The position numbers and the translations under genes were made by a program. The notes beneath the pieces were generated by a model that saw only the letters and a program-made list of their open reading frames with translations, was not told the DNA's origin and made no database searches. DNA of 64,000 nucleotides from Onychomys torridus. Lineage: Eukaryota > Chordata > Mammalia > Rodentia > Cricetidae. The stretch is from assembly GCF_903995425.1 (NCBI RefSeq), contig NC_050460.1:18727105-18791104 (forward strand), given 5' to 3'. Shown piece after piece: positions 51,574 to 59,840 of this stretch (positions within the stretch are counted from its first letter, which is position 1; the number at the start of each line of letters is the position of its first letter).

Positions 51574-51654
51574 CGAGTCGGTCTGCCAGGTGGAGTCGCA
51601 GTCCTCCACGGTGGTGGGCTCGCGGAAGCTGACCCCGCCGAGCAGGTTGCCCAT
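38097..51654 (-). CDS. OGFRL1: Opioid growth factor receptor-like protein 1, seven-exon gene (460 aa)
   Basis: Coding exons, 5' to 3' on the minus strand, are 51397-51654, 47296-47382, 47059-47137, 44304-44382, 44131-44197, 43845-43990 and 38097-38763. All junctions are GT-AG and the phases agree, giving 1,383 nt. The human protein, as I remember it, is about 451 aa, so this copy looks complete. The N-terminus (MGNLLGGVSF) is followed by an acidic Glu-Pro repeat. Residues about 100-324 form the conserved OGFr_N-type region (FYAARDLYKYRHQYP, YIQWLFPLRE, NYLRITRILKSLGELGYESF, YTIRDRRERRKLLRF). Residues about 325-460 are a Ser/Glu/Pro/Lys-rich tail expected to be disordered, ending in CHDEVVSQ. 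The family is named after the nuclear-associated OGF receptor; the molecular job of OGFRL1 is poorly established and I do not assign one. The basic run RDRRERRK could act in nuclear import (inference). No stop or frameshift is seen. Confidence 0.97.
39370..39580 (+). mobile_element. MIR SINE fossil
   Basis: cctggctttgttactcaatt, cctctgtgtttccatctgta, aaatgggggaaaggg and the later ggagatgatacaaatgaaag follow MIR order. Confidence 0.7.
40655..40838 (-). mobile_element. B3 SINE (antisense)
   Basis: gaactggagttgtagtcact, cacatgggtgctgggaccca, agagcggtaactgctcttca and ctgagtcatctcttcagcct. Confidence 0.85.
41008..41210. repeat. Four-copy 51-bp minisatellite in OGFRL1 intron 6
   Basis: Units start at 41008, 41059, 41110 and 41161, each beginning cacaacc(t/a)ccctcagatgga and ending tctgcatacacattca. 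They differ at only two or three positions. The period is exactly 51 bp, so reading frames stay open across all copies on both strands. Confidence 0.98.
41890..42000 (+). mobile_element. Degenerate B1 SINE
   Basis: gggcaggttgcagtggcatg, tgacatcccaggacttggga, gaagtcagcctggactcaga and ccttgtctcaaaa. Confidence 0.65.
42003..42140 (+). mobile_element. B2/B3-type SINE 3' part
   Basis: gacttggttcccagcacccg, tcttctgacttccgcaggca, tgcacatatgtggcagacat and acacacataaaatg are typical. It directly follows the degenerate B1. Confidence 0.7.
42789..42813. repeat. T25 tract
   Basis: Pure T run in intron 6; no retrocopy recognised beside it. Confidence 0.95.
43330..43560 (+). mobile_element. L2-like LINE fossil
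   Basis: caagcagcctacagcctagg, then gaggattcaggaagagactg and atggacaagaagg resemble the L2 3' region. Diverged and uncertain. Confidence 0.4.
43583..43783. repeat. Degenerate ~23-bp minisatellite next to OGFRL1 exon 6
   Basis: About nine imperfect units of the type tcctatgcccaacatctagc, 17-24 bp long. The array ends 62 bp short of the exon 6 boundary, on the intron 6 side. Confidence 0.85.
43845..43990 (-). CDS. OGFRL1: OGFRL1 coding exon 6 (residues 191-238 plus two bases)
   Basis: 146 nt; the acceptor ends in atattag and the donor is gtaagt (43839-43844), a consensus site. It encodes EFKKTKEAIRRFLLAYKMML, then EFFGIKLIDKTGNVARAVNW and QERFQHLN. The final GA joins the first G of exon 7 to give Glu239. 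A degenerate minisatellite begins about 60 bp into the downstream intron. Confidence 0.96.
44131..44197 (-). CDS. OGFRL1: OGFRL1 coding exon 5 (residues 169-190)
   Basis: 67 nt between short introns of 106 nt (intron 4) and 140 nt (intron 5). The first base completes the Trp codon, then LFPLREQGLNFYAKELTTYE and IE follow. The donor is gtaatg (44125-44130). This is a strongly conserved part of the OGFr region. Confidence 0.95.
44304..44382 (-). CDS. OGFRL1: OGFRL1 coding exon 4 (residues 142-168)
   Basis: 79 nt, acceptor atttag and donor gtcagt (44298-44303). With the split codons on either side it reads GVYIEEVLNKWKGDYEKLEH and then NHTYIQW. The donor gtcagt is weaker than consensus, and the acceptor has only a short pyrimidine tract. 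Confidence 0.95.
44606..44798. mobile_element. Ancient hAT/MER-type DNA transposon fossil
   Basis: tttgtaaataaagttttatt, ggaacatagacaagcacacc, tgtccacagctgctttttag and gcaaagcctaacatagttgc match a mammal-wide MER family in order. Family name not certain. Confidence 0.7.
45098..45152. repeat. (CAAA)n-rich simple repeat
   Basis: aaacaaaacaaaaaccaaaa followed by about six caaa units. Confidence 0.9.
45487..45868 (+). mobile_element. Rodent dispersed repeat 'X' (copy 2 of 3)
   Basis: tagggttcctattgctgaga, accatgaccagaagcatcac, gaagcagaggccatggagga, cccacaggccaatcagatgg and taacatcaagctagccagca. Same orientation as copies at 10.8 and 55.5 kb. Confidence 0.7.
45864..46089 (-). mobile_element. hAT-type MITE (URR1-like), copy 3 of 5, with target-site duplication
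   Basis: The element is 45872-46081. It starts cagtggttctcaacc and ends gtgagaaccgctg, imperfect inverted termini. It is flanked by gtctagga (45864-45871) and atctagga (46082-46089), which agree at 7 of 8 bases. An 8-bp duplication is the hAT signature. Confidence 0.92.
47059..47137 (-). CDS. OGFRL1: OGFRL1 coding exon 3 (residues 116-141 plus first base of codon 142)
   Basis: 79 nt ending in phase 1 before the donor gtgagt (47053-47058). It encodes NFKDIRYQNDLSNLRFYKNK and then IPFKPD. The acceptor is a tandem tag-cag. I used the downstream AG because it gives the family's YPNFKD junction; the upstream AG would start the exon at 47140 and insert one Gln. Confidence 0.94.
47296..47382 (-). 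CDS. OGFRL1: OGFRL1 coding exon 2 (residues 87-115)
   Basis: 87 nt, phase 0 at both ends. The acceptor ends in tcttag (complement of 47383-47388) and the donor is gtaaga (complement of 47290-47295). It encodes GGDPTEAPAKPKRSFYAARD and then LYKYRHQYP, the start of the conserved OGFr region. Confidence 0.96.
48540..48715 (-). mobile_element. MIR SINE fossil (antisense)
   Basis: cacttgagtttcacaacata, gaaacaaggttgctggagct and gaactagctgcttcc follow the antisense MIR order. Confidence 0.6.
48815..48955 (+). mobile_element. MIR SINE fossil (sense)
   Basis: gagtcttggttctgctactt, aagcaaatcacttagctgaa and ttataatctgtgaagataat match MIR in sense order. Only about 100 bp separates it from the antisense MIR. 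Confidence 0.75.
49511..49695 (+). mobile_element. hAT-type MITE (URR1-like), copy 4 of 5
   Basis: cagtgggtcacgaccctttc (an internal deletion at the left end), acagttatgaagtagcaatg, catgaggaactgtattaaag and a terminal gttgggaaccactg. Confidence 0.88.
51397..51654 (-). CDS. OGFRL1: OGFRL1 coding exon 1 (residues 1-86)
   Basis: The exon opens at the ATG whose complement is 51652-51654 and ends in GCC-GAG-CAG before the donor gtaacg (51391-51396), phase 0. I chose this start because it gives MGNLLGGVSFREPTTVEDCD, which I recognise as the OGFRL1 N-terminus. Gly2 with a small residue at position 6 fits an N-myristoylation signal. Residues 28-38 are alternating Glu-Pro, encoded by a GAGCCC hexanucleotide run at about 51544-51573. 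The rest is Glu/Gln/Pro/Gly-rich and likely disordered. The start context has T at -3 and G at +4, so it is not optimal. Confidence 0.96.
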
Positions 51655-51691
51655 TGAAGAAGCGGCGGCGGGCGCGGGCTGCGGCAGCGCG

Positions 51692-51706
51692 CTAGGGCCC
51701 GGGCAT
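51692..51706 (-). promoter_or_regulatory. Minimal upstream ORF ahead of the OGFRL1 start
   Basis: On the minus strand ATG-CCC-GGG-CCC-TAG lies at 51706-51692 and ends 37 nt before the OGFRL1 ATG. Its start has G at -3, better than the main start at that position. If the transcript begins above 51706, a four-codon uORF could reduce translation (inference). Confidence 0.45.
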
Positions 51707-52130
51707 GGCCGCGCTCCGCTCGGGGCGCAGGCGGCAAGCTCGCACGGCCCGCGCCGCACAGCTCAGAGCGGCCGCCGGCGCTCCAGCGCACAGGCGGGGA
51801 GGAGCCGGCCGCCCCGGGGCCGCCGCCGCACGCGTCCCATCCCGCCCATCCCGCCGCCGCCCCGCCCCCGAGGTGCCAACCCCACTCCGGAGCGCCGCCG
51901 ACCAGCTCCTCCGGGACGAGCCCCCCCTCCACGGTCCCCGGGAGTGGACAGGGGTCAGATGCTGCCCCGCCCCATCTGGCTCGGGAACCGCCCCCCTTGG
52001 GGCTCCTCCCCGCTAAGCGGGAAGATGGATCCCGCCCAGGTCAGAGAGTGGAAGGAGGTGTCTCCATCAGCCCCCGCCCCCGCCCCCCCACCGGCTAGTC
52101 CAAGAGGAAGAAGACAAATTAGCCGCCGCA

Positions 52131-53151
52131 GCAGCAGAAGACAAAAGCTAATGGTGACAGTGCACCCTCTAAACAGGAAATCCAAGCTTCAGGAACAGTA
52201 CTTAGGGGCCACCTAGAGTCCCTGAAGTCTATGTAAAAGTCATTGCTATCTGTCACCGCAGCCAGAGAGCAAACTTCTCTTGAAACAAAGGAGCAGTAAG
52301 GACTAGACCAGCATACTCCATCTATGAGTAGTTTTGACAGTACCCACTCCACATGTGTGCTTTATGCAGAAAAATCTCAGGATCCGTACCACAGATAGGC
52401 TGGTTCTACGTGGGGTTCAGACTCACGGTTCTAAGGGGAACCATTCGGTAAGAATACTTCAAGGCAAAATAACAACCAAAGAATCTGAAAAAATGATAGC
52501 GTGTAAAACAAATCTCACGAAGCTGGGGCCCTCTTCCTGCATGTGAGTCTGAACGGGACTGTTTTCTGCTCTGGAACATTGCCTGGGCGATGCTTGCTGC
52601 TCAGAAAACATTATTGAATACGGCCAAGAAAATGAGTTAGTTGTTTGTTTGTTTGTTTGTTTGTTTTTTAAATCAGTCAATTGTACTCAAAACTAGCAAT
52701 TTAAAAAAATACACATCAAGGTAGGTGGGTGGGTATTGCTTAGGCAAGACTCAGGCAAGCAGGATGCCCTACTCACAGATAAATCAGGGTTGCTGCTTTT
52801 CAAACATTGCAGTAGGGTGCACTTAGTTTCTAACTTTGTATAGGTCACATAGCTTCTTGAGACCCCAATTCCCTCATCTTCAAAATGAAGCCAGGTTTTT
52901 CTCTCTAGAGCAGCATCTAGCTTGACCTTTAATGACTTTATGACTAGAAGAGGCTGGCTCTAAAGCTAATAATGGATCCATAATACACACAAAAGAGCTT
53001 TCTGGTCAGGATATCATAAAAGCTGATGATATTAAGATGAAATCCTTCTTGTCAGACCCAGACAAAATTAGAGCCAGACAGTATTATTGGGGGAGGGAGT
53101 GTTCATGCCTGTCTGAGGTAAGTAGTTTCTTGGCTTATAAGATCTGAGTTT
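52131..53151. other. Upstream flank of OGFRL1; MIR at about 52830-52905 and (TTTG)n at 52640-52664
   Basis: ggtcacatagcttcttgaga then caattccctcatcttcaaaa is MIR-like, sense. A (TTTG)6 run is present. No gene was recognised. Confidence 0.5.
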
Positions 53152-53245
53152 GGTGTTGGGGATTTAGCTCAGTGGTAGAGCGCTTGCCTAGCAAGCACAA
53201 GGCCCTGGGTTCGATCCTTAGCTTAAAAAAAAAAAATCTGTGTTT
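53142..53245 (+). mobile_element. ID SINE (tRNA-Ala/BC1-type) with target-site duplication
   Basis: The body 53152-53235 starts ggtgttggggatttagctca. It has an intact A-box-like tagctcagtgg and B-box-like ggttcgatcc, and ends in about 13 A. Flanks atctgagttt (53142-53151) and atctgtgttt (53236-53245) differ at one base, so insertion is fairly recent. It is a SINE and not a functional tRNA gene. Confidence 0.95.
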
Positions 53246-53446
53246 GTTCTAAAAGACAGTCATGCTCTGCATGCCTCTGCCCCTGGAGGAAAAAAGAATT
53301 ATCCTGAACATTCAGATTGCAGCAGTCCATACAAATGTTCCTGCACATTTTCCTAACATCCTACCAACTATACAAGCGAAATCATCTCAACTCCTTCCTC
53401 CCACCTCCAAAACCTAAAATCTTGATATCCAAGAAGCTAATGTAAA

Positions 53447-53606
53447 TTCATCTCTCTCTCTCTCTCTCTTTTTTTTTTTTTTTTTTTTTTTTGGTTTTTC
53501 GAGACAGAGTTTCGTTGTATAGCTTTGCACCTTTTCCTGGATCTCGCTCTTGTAGACCAGGCTGGCCTCGTCTGCCTCTGCCTTTTTTTTTTTTTTTTTT
53601 TTTTTG
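53447..53606 (-). mobile_element. Truncated B1 SINE between two T-runs
   Basis: TC repeats at 53447-53468 and T22 lead into B1 sequence 53493-53580 (tttttcgagacagagtttcg to accaggctggcctcg). It is cut short and followed by T24 at 53583-53606. Confidence 0.9.
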
Positions 53607-53820
53607 AGTTTAGAATCATATCCTTTTATTGGTGAAATTATTAAGGCCACTCCACGTAGTTAAAAGGGAGGTTTATTTTGTGGGGTAACTTAAAAATGAA
53701 GGGATAGGTTGTAGGGTCTGGGCAAGAAAGACATCTCCTCTTGATCCTGGGTCTTCAGCATCCTCCCTCAGCCCCGCCTTGTGGGCATGACCATTACTGA
53801 AGCCTCAATGGGGGTTGGAA
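53607..53820 (-). mobile_element. Retroposed sequence with AATAAA and poly(A), family unnamed
   Basis: On the minus strand AATAAA (about 53627-53632) lies about 20 nt before the A24 tract at 53583-53606. The body (ctccacgtagttaaaaggga, ggtaacttaaaaatgaaggg) resembles a rodent repeat I remember but cannot name. The far boundary is uncertain. Confidence 0.5.
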
Positions 53821-54240
53821 CTTCCAGGCCAAGGCTGGGGTGGCTATCCACTACATCCTTTCCTCGAATCTTCTTGAATAAATCCACAGTTTTCTCTTGT
53901 TTGCCTGCTCTTCCCACAATGCTCTGCTCTTCCCAAATAAACATCATTGCAGAGAACCTCTAATTGTCCTTTGTGTTGACAATGACTGGGTGAAAAAAAA
54001 AATTATGGGGTAGCTGCTAAAGAAATCAATCCAACACTGTTAAAATCCAGGGATTCCACTCATCTTCCATTGGTACTGGACTAGAACATACTGCAAAAGC
54101 GATTGTTTAATTAGTCCAGGGTCCATGATGCTGAAAGTCTAGGGATAGTGTGCCCAGGTGCTCCACCAGTTGGCCTGGTTTTGTGTAGAAACAAAGTCAC
54201 TTAGTTGCGTTTGCTTTCCTGTAACTAAGCGATGATTTCC
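53821..54240. other. Upstream flank, nothing recognised
   Basis: No gene seen; it may continue the repeat to the left. Confidence 0.35.
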
Positions 54241-54477
54241 CCTGCTCCCAGATGCACTGGCTGCATGTAGGTTTGTGTCTAAGGTTGAGGCCCGTGAGAT
54301 TCTTCCCCTTTCCTGTTAGCGTGTCTATTGGCGTCGTCCCTGCTCAGGTCTTGTTTAGGAGGTCATGCTCAGGACTTCCTGGGTATAGCTCCCTGACATT
54401 TCTAAAACAGGAAATCTCACAGCAAATTCCTGTTCCTCTGGCTCGTAAGCTCTCTTCCCCTGTCTGTACCAACAATT

Positions 54478-54527
<50 letters not shown>

Positions 54528-54630
54528 TGAGAAAGAATAAGGTGGTGCAGGTGCATGGGAAGGGTTAGAGGGAAGAAAAGGGAAGGGCAAAACTGTTGTA
54601 ATTATATTTTAATTTCAAAAAATTAAAAAC
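54241..54630. mobile_element. L1 LINE 3' end with internal inversion (second case)
   Basis: 54241-54475 (gtgtctaaggttgaggcccg, ctcacagcaaattcctgttc) is antisense and aligns with 16668-16860. 54526-54630 (catgggaagggttagaggga, gtaattatattttaatttc) is the sense 3' end with an A-rich tail. A CA tract lies at the junction. Confidence 0.65.
54481..54525. repeat. (CA)n microsatellite
   Basis: About 22 CA units at the junction of the two L1 segments. Confidence 0.97.
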
Positions 54631-55440
54631 AAGAAAAAGCCAGTTATAACCCTCACTCTTGAACTCGTTCTAACCTTGAAAAGAAGCTGGAGTAAGAGAT
54701 ATTCTGAGATTTTCAAAGTTTAGCCACGAGGAATATGCATTTCCAGCATATTATTTTGGGTTATTCCCTCTGATAGCTCTGGGTTAACATGTAAATTCAA
54801 CTCCCTTGATACTGCCCAGCTGGAAAGGCTACTGGAACAGGACTCTGGCCAGGGCTGCCAGCTAATCCCTGCCTCTCCAGTATCTCTTGTTAATTGTGAA
54901 TGGCTTTATGTTGAATCCATTCACCAGGCGGATCTCATTCAGTAGGATTCATTGATCCTACTTGGAACAAAATAAACACACAATAGAGTGCAGATCAAAT
55001 TTCTGAGTCATGAAATTTAATAAAAAGACTCTTGTTTTTAGGTCACTAAATTTTGAATTGTCCTGTTATACACTGGGAAGTATATATACAAATATATATA
55101 TATTTACACATATAAACATAAATAACTGCTCCAATTAAGCGCTTACATTTTCTAACACCTTTTGGAATTTTTATCAGTTTTATAGGGTGATAGACCACCT
55201 GCCAAGCTGTGAAATGTATTTATTAGTGAGTGTTGTTTTATATGAAATATCCTAAAAGTATAATATAGAAAAACACTGAAAGTTTAAAGCAATATTTTGC
55301 CTACATTGTATCTAATATATGTTTTTAATAGTTAATTCTGAATGTCTCTTAGAATTAAAAATTTTAAAAATTTCCTACCTTTGAGAGTAGATAACATTTT
55401 TTAATTAATAGTTAACCATATTTTTTAAAAATTCATCATT
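54631..55440. other. Upstream flank, nothing recognised
   Basis: Very AT-rich around 55075-55400, including an atatat run at 55096-55105. No gene seen. Confidence 0.5.
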
Positions 55441-55985
55441 TTGCTGGACATGGTAGTATACCTCCATCTTAGTTAGGGTGATCATTTCTGTGAGGAAACA
55501 CCAAGACCAAAGCAGCTTGGGGAGGAAAGGGTTATTTGGTTTATATTTCTACATCCTATTCCAGTTCATCATCAAAAGAAGTCAGGACCGGAACTCAAAC
55601 AGGGCAGGAACCTAGTGCCAGCAGCTAACATGCCATGGAGGAGGGTTGCTTACTGGCTTGTTCTCCATGGCTTGCTCAACCTGCTTTCTTATAGAACCCA
55701 GAACCACCAGCCCAGGGATGGCACCACCCAAAATGGGCTGGGCCCTCCCTCATCAATCACAAATTAAGAAAATGTCCTAGACTTGCCTACAGCCCGAACT
55801 CAGGCAGGCATTTTCTTAATGGAGGCTCCCACTTCTCAGATGACTTTTGCTTATGTCTAGTGGACATAAAGCTAGGCAGCACAACCCCAATAGTGACTCA
55901 GAAGACTAAAGTGGGAGGCTTAACTTAGGCCTGGAGTTCAAAATCAACCCAAGCAACATAGGGAGAAATTATCTCAAAACAAAAC
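55441..55985 (+). mobile_element. B1 SINE interrupted by repeat 'X' (copy 3 of 3)
   Basis: The B1 start (ttgctggacatggtagtata) ends near 55470 and resumes at about 55885 (gtgactcagaagactaaagt, cctggagttcaaaatcaacc, ttatctcaaaacaaaac). Between them lies family X (accaagaccaaagcagcttg, ggaggaaagggttatttggt, gatggcaccacccaaaatgg). The nesting shows that this B1 is older than this X copy. Confidence 0.75.
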
Positions 55986-58209
55986 AAATCTCAACCCTAA
56001 ACCTAGGACCCGGAAACATCTTAATGTATCAGGTATGTTAGTTCTTGTCATTATTCATCTATTATGTCCTCCAAGAATATCAGGTTGAGCTCTAATGCAC
56101 ATTGTATGTGGAATGAGGAGAAAGTACTGTCAGAATTAGCAATAGTGAAGCATGGCTTCTGCCTCTCTGTACCAGATTCCTGCTGGAGCACACAGGCACC
56201 ACTGCAATTCTCCAGTAGGCCTGTGCTTCTGTTTCAGTTTTGCTTGGGAAGCATTGAAAGGTCTTCAAGAGGAATGGACACTTCAGAAACGAAATCTTTG
56301 GGTGGATTCCCAAATGCATCTGGCATAACTTACATTTGATTTTTATAGTGAGTTGTGTTTTAAGAATATTATCAAAGGAGGTCTTGTTGTGGTGTGTGTC
56401 CTTTGGGAATCTTCCAAATAAATGGAGCGGTCACTTTACCTAACCTTGGGAGTTAACCCAGAAGAATCCTAGAGAGGGAAAGAAAAAAAAGAAGACATCT
56501 CAAAGTAACAGCTCTGTGCTGTGTCCCCTGGCATTCACCACAGTAAACATCTCTGCTAACCCTTTCAGAACCACCGTGCCCCTAAGGAGATCCTCTTTGC
56601 CTCACTGGACTAGAGGTCCCTCCCAAGGACTCCAGGAGACACCTTCACACAGGATACAACCTACACAACTGCTTCTGGACTCTGACCAAACCAAGACTTA
56701 CTAGAAATTTCCCGAGATCATCTCTCTTTTCAAAAAAGGAATTTGCAAATGTTTTCGTTTATGAAGATGAAATTAGGGGGTGCTCTTTCCATGAGCTACC
56801 ACTCCCCAGTTCTAGCTCTCCTACATGTGCGGTGCCACCATCAGCACCATGATGCCGCCTACAAATCTGCTCTCTCACTGGATGCCGCACTTGGAAAGGC
56901 TATTTTTATCCTGCCTCTTATTTCTTTCTTATCTTTATAGGATTTCATGGCTGATGGATTTTCTATCCGTTAACTCTTTCTTCAAGTTCTCTTATGACCA
57001 TCTCCCACTAGTACTCAACTCAAGCAATCTCTCTAGCTCAAAACTAGCGTTCTCAAAGTTGTATTAAATGAGATATAGGCATAAAAGAACATACCTTGCT
57101 TCAACTAAATCAAATTTTATGTGACAAAGAGATTTCTATATTTTTAATAATTAGTAGAAGATGCCAAATATTATGCTCTCAAGTCTTGGTAACAAATGCA
57201 TTAAATTCTCTCATTGGCACTCAGACTGCTGCCAAGATTCTGTTGCTAGCCTGGGGTGCTTTAAATATTACCACATCTAATCTATCAAAATGACAAAATA
57301 TGACTGTGTGATGTTGGTCTGTGTTGATTGGCTCCCTGACGCTTCATCTGTTTCACCAGCAACATCTGTTCACTAGGGATAGCCATTGTGCATGTCAGGG
57401 CCACAGAGTTAAGAGTTTGAGAGTGCACTGGGGAAGATCACAACTTAACCAAAAATAATAACCATACACATCAGAAATACAACAGAGGCAAGATGAGATG
57501 GCAGCGGTGTGGCTTTAGGAGGTTTCTCTAAGGGAGGTGACATACAAGTGATGAAATGAAGGATCGAAATGAAAAAATGAAGTGAAGAAATGAAGTAACA
57601 GAATAAGCAGCAGTGAGAAGAGAGCTTCTGGTTAAGACGCTGGCGTGGACATCGAGAACAAGCAAAGCCACACTTGTCTTGGCAAGACCATATAGTCACA
57701 GTCGGTAGTGAGTATTTTCACTGCACAAAACCCTTTATACCTACCCATCACACTGAAGTTCTTACTGAGACCAAAGTTAAATGTTTATAGTGTATGTGTT
57801 TCATTAGGACACAGTAAGGTGTTAGTAGACATACTGATTGTGAAATTAAGCTGGAACTAATAAGATAAGGACCAGGTAAGAGACTACATTTGCATAACTA
57901 ATCAAAGGAAGTCAACCTGTGAACTGAAAGTAGACTAGTCTTCAAAGTCAAAAATAACACTGTTTAAGACTATAGTTTATAGTTGTCATTTGGACAGTTC
58001 AGCTGCATATTGTTATTTTAAGATAAATACTAAAAGTCTTATGAAATAAGAATATTTTATTTCAGTGTTAACTACTTGATTTTCACAAATTAAAAGGATA
58101 GGTATCATATAATCTTTTAAAATATTATTCCATTATTTTTTCTTACATAATTCTTTTTCTTGGTCCTTTACATGTTTCTAATCACTTAAAACATTGCAGT
58201 AACTGAACC
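55986..58209. other. Upstream flank, nothing recognised
   Basis: No supported gene, RNA or repeat. Open frames are all under 95 codons. Confidence 0.45.
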
Positions 58210-58231
58210 AAAAAAAAAAAAAAAAAAAAAA
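58210..58231. repeat. A22 tract
   Basis: Pure A run; no retrocopy recognised upstream. Confidence 0.95.
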
Positions 58232-58889
58232 GATATGTAAACACATCTCAGACTTTCCCCCAGATCTGAAGGATGTTGGCTAGAAAATCCACAACCATGG
58301 AATACATGGTTTTTGTGGGTGTACGCCAGGCTTCCTGGGAGTTCCTGCCCTTCTCCTTGTCTTTTAAAATAATCCTAAAGAAATGTGTTTCCTCCAGGCA
58401 ACTCGTCTGTCTTAGAGCCCTGAGACCCAGCCCAGGGATACACAGCCAAGCGTATGTGACTTTATCTGAGACTTGCTGGCAGCTTCAGTACTAAGGGACT
58501 GCCCAGACAGTTTAAAATTAAACCAATCCAAAGTCTTGCTTTCATTGAGATGGCTGTGCTGTCTGGGGACCTAAAGAATAACTCATCATAGGCGGCCAGC
58601 CATTGCATCAGGGCAGAACTAAGGTGCATGAATGTGACATACACAAGAAGTACAATTCACTTTACAATAGCAATGGGTTTGTTGGTTTGTTTGTTTTGTT
58701 TTTCAGGCTTTGTACTAAATATTTACCTTCCTAAAAGGATATACATGTCGTTTTGTCTCAGATCAAAACTGTTTCCCTCAAGGCTAAACTCTGTGACCCA
58801 TGTTCAAGCAAGCTCTATTGTCCTTACTTCCTGACATTCCATCACTTGCCACACTGAGAGCCCTGTATGATCAATAAAAAATGGTAAGA
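58232..58889. other. Upstream flank, nothing recognised
   Basis: No gene or repeat could be supported. Confidence 0.45.
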
Positions 58890-59236
58890 CCGTGACATAA
58901 GGCATCTGAGAAGAGGGTCTAAAGGCATTGTGGATTCCACCCTGGTATCCTGAACTGTCTGCTCTAAGGAAAACTAGTTGCCAAGCTGTGAGGACATGCA
59001 GTCAACCCTGTGGAGAGGGACAACTTGGAAATGGATTCTCTAACCCAAGGCAAATCTTTAGGTTCCTACCACTCCAGCTGACATCTCACTCTCTTTGTCC
59101 TTCTCTAAGTCCCTCAAATACTTGAAGAGAAAAGTGACCAATGTAGTCCTTCCTCAACTCCTGACCAGCAGAAAATGAGAAAGAAAATAAGTGACTATTG
59201 TTTGGAGCTGCCGTGTTTGGGGTGGTTTGTTACAAA
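58890..59236 (+). mobile_element. MaLR (MLT1/MST-type) LTR fossil
   Basis: tcctgaccagcagaaaatga, then gaaaataagtgactattgtt and gtgtttggggtggtttgtta match the conserved 3' end of MLT1/MST LTRs. The 5' part is only loosely recognisable. No coding region of an endogenous retrovirus was seen. Confidence 0.6.
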
Positions 59237-59639
59237 GTCACCAGAGTACCTGGATCACCATGGAGTCAATGTCAATCACCCCTCATACTCCTACCGATCC
59301 CTCGTGATATGAGCCACATCCCTCACTTCCGGGGAGCATCCATGAGTAAATACAGACAAACAAATATGATTCTTTGGAAAAATAATGTTGAAGCACACAA
59401 AAAGGAGGATGACTTTCTCTGTTAATGAGAAAAGGTTACTCATTCTTGCAGTAAAAATGTACTTCGTATTTCCTAGGAAGTAATTATTTTGATCTGTGAC
59501 AAATGCTGGTTAGAGCAAACAAACAAACAAATACATAAACAAAAACCCCACGACATGCAAGACAGATTTCTGCCTGCAAGATCACTCTGGAAAGTTAAGG
59601 AGATAACAGATTGGAGGAAAGTTAAAATGAGGCCATCAG

Positions 59640-59840
59640 ACCTGGCATACTGTGACCTAAGACCATTCTGTAAAATGGTAAAAATAGATAATAAATTGGA
59701 ATAGAAAGAGGACCGGGAAACTGCTGGTATAGAACACACGGGTATTTTCAAGGATGTTAGTGGTTGGGAGAAAAAAGAAAGGTCAAGAGCTTGTTTCCTC
59801 TCCCTTCTATCAGCTGCTCTCATCACCGGCAGCTTGCTTC
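59640..59840 (+). repeat. Local repeat A, copy 1
   Basis: aaattggaatagaaagagga, aaactgctggtatagaacac, ttttcaaggatgttagtggt and gtcaagagcttgtttcctct align in order with 62100-62325. Nature unknown. Confidence 0.75.

Larger units (their letters stand above)
51150..52130 (-). promoter_or_regulatory. CpG-island promoter and 5' UTR region of OGFRL1
   Basis: This block is far richer in G+C and CpG than anything else in the window and spans coding exon 1 and its upstream side. Several GC boxes (ccgccc/ccccgccc type) are seen at about 51840-51870 and 51963-51975. No TATA box was seen upstream of the ATG. This fits a broad, Sp1-type promoter active in many tissues (inference from promoter class). The transcription start cannot be placed from sequence alone. 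Confidence 0.8.

Noticed and set aside
51655..51759. In-frame 35-codon N-terminal extension of OGFRL1
   Set aside because: The frame is open, but the upstream 'start' is GTG, not ATG. MGNLLGG matches the known N-terminus.
51374..52216. 280-codon plus-strand open frame across the OGFRL1 promoter
   Set aside because: It lies antisense to exon 1 in a CpG island, where stops are rare by composition, and is Arg/Pro/Ser-rich with no domain.
53152..53235. tRNA gene
   Set aside because: A and B boxes are present, but the sequence is the ID SINE with an A-tail and flanking duplication, not a foldable full tRNA.
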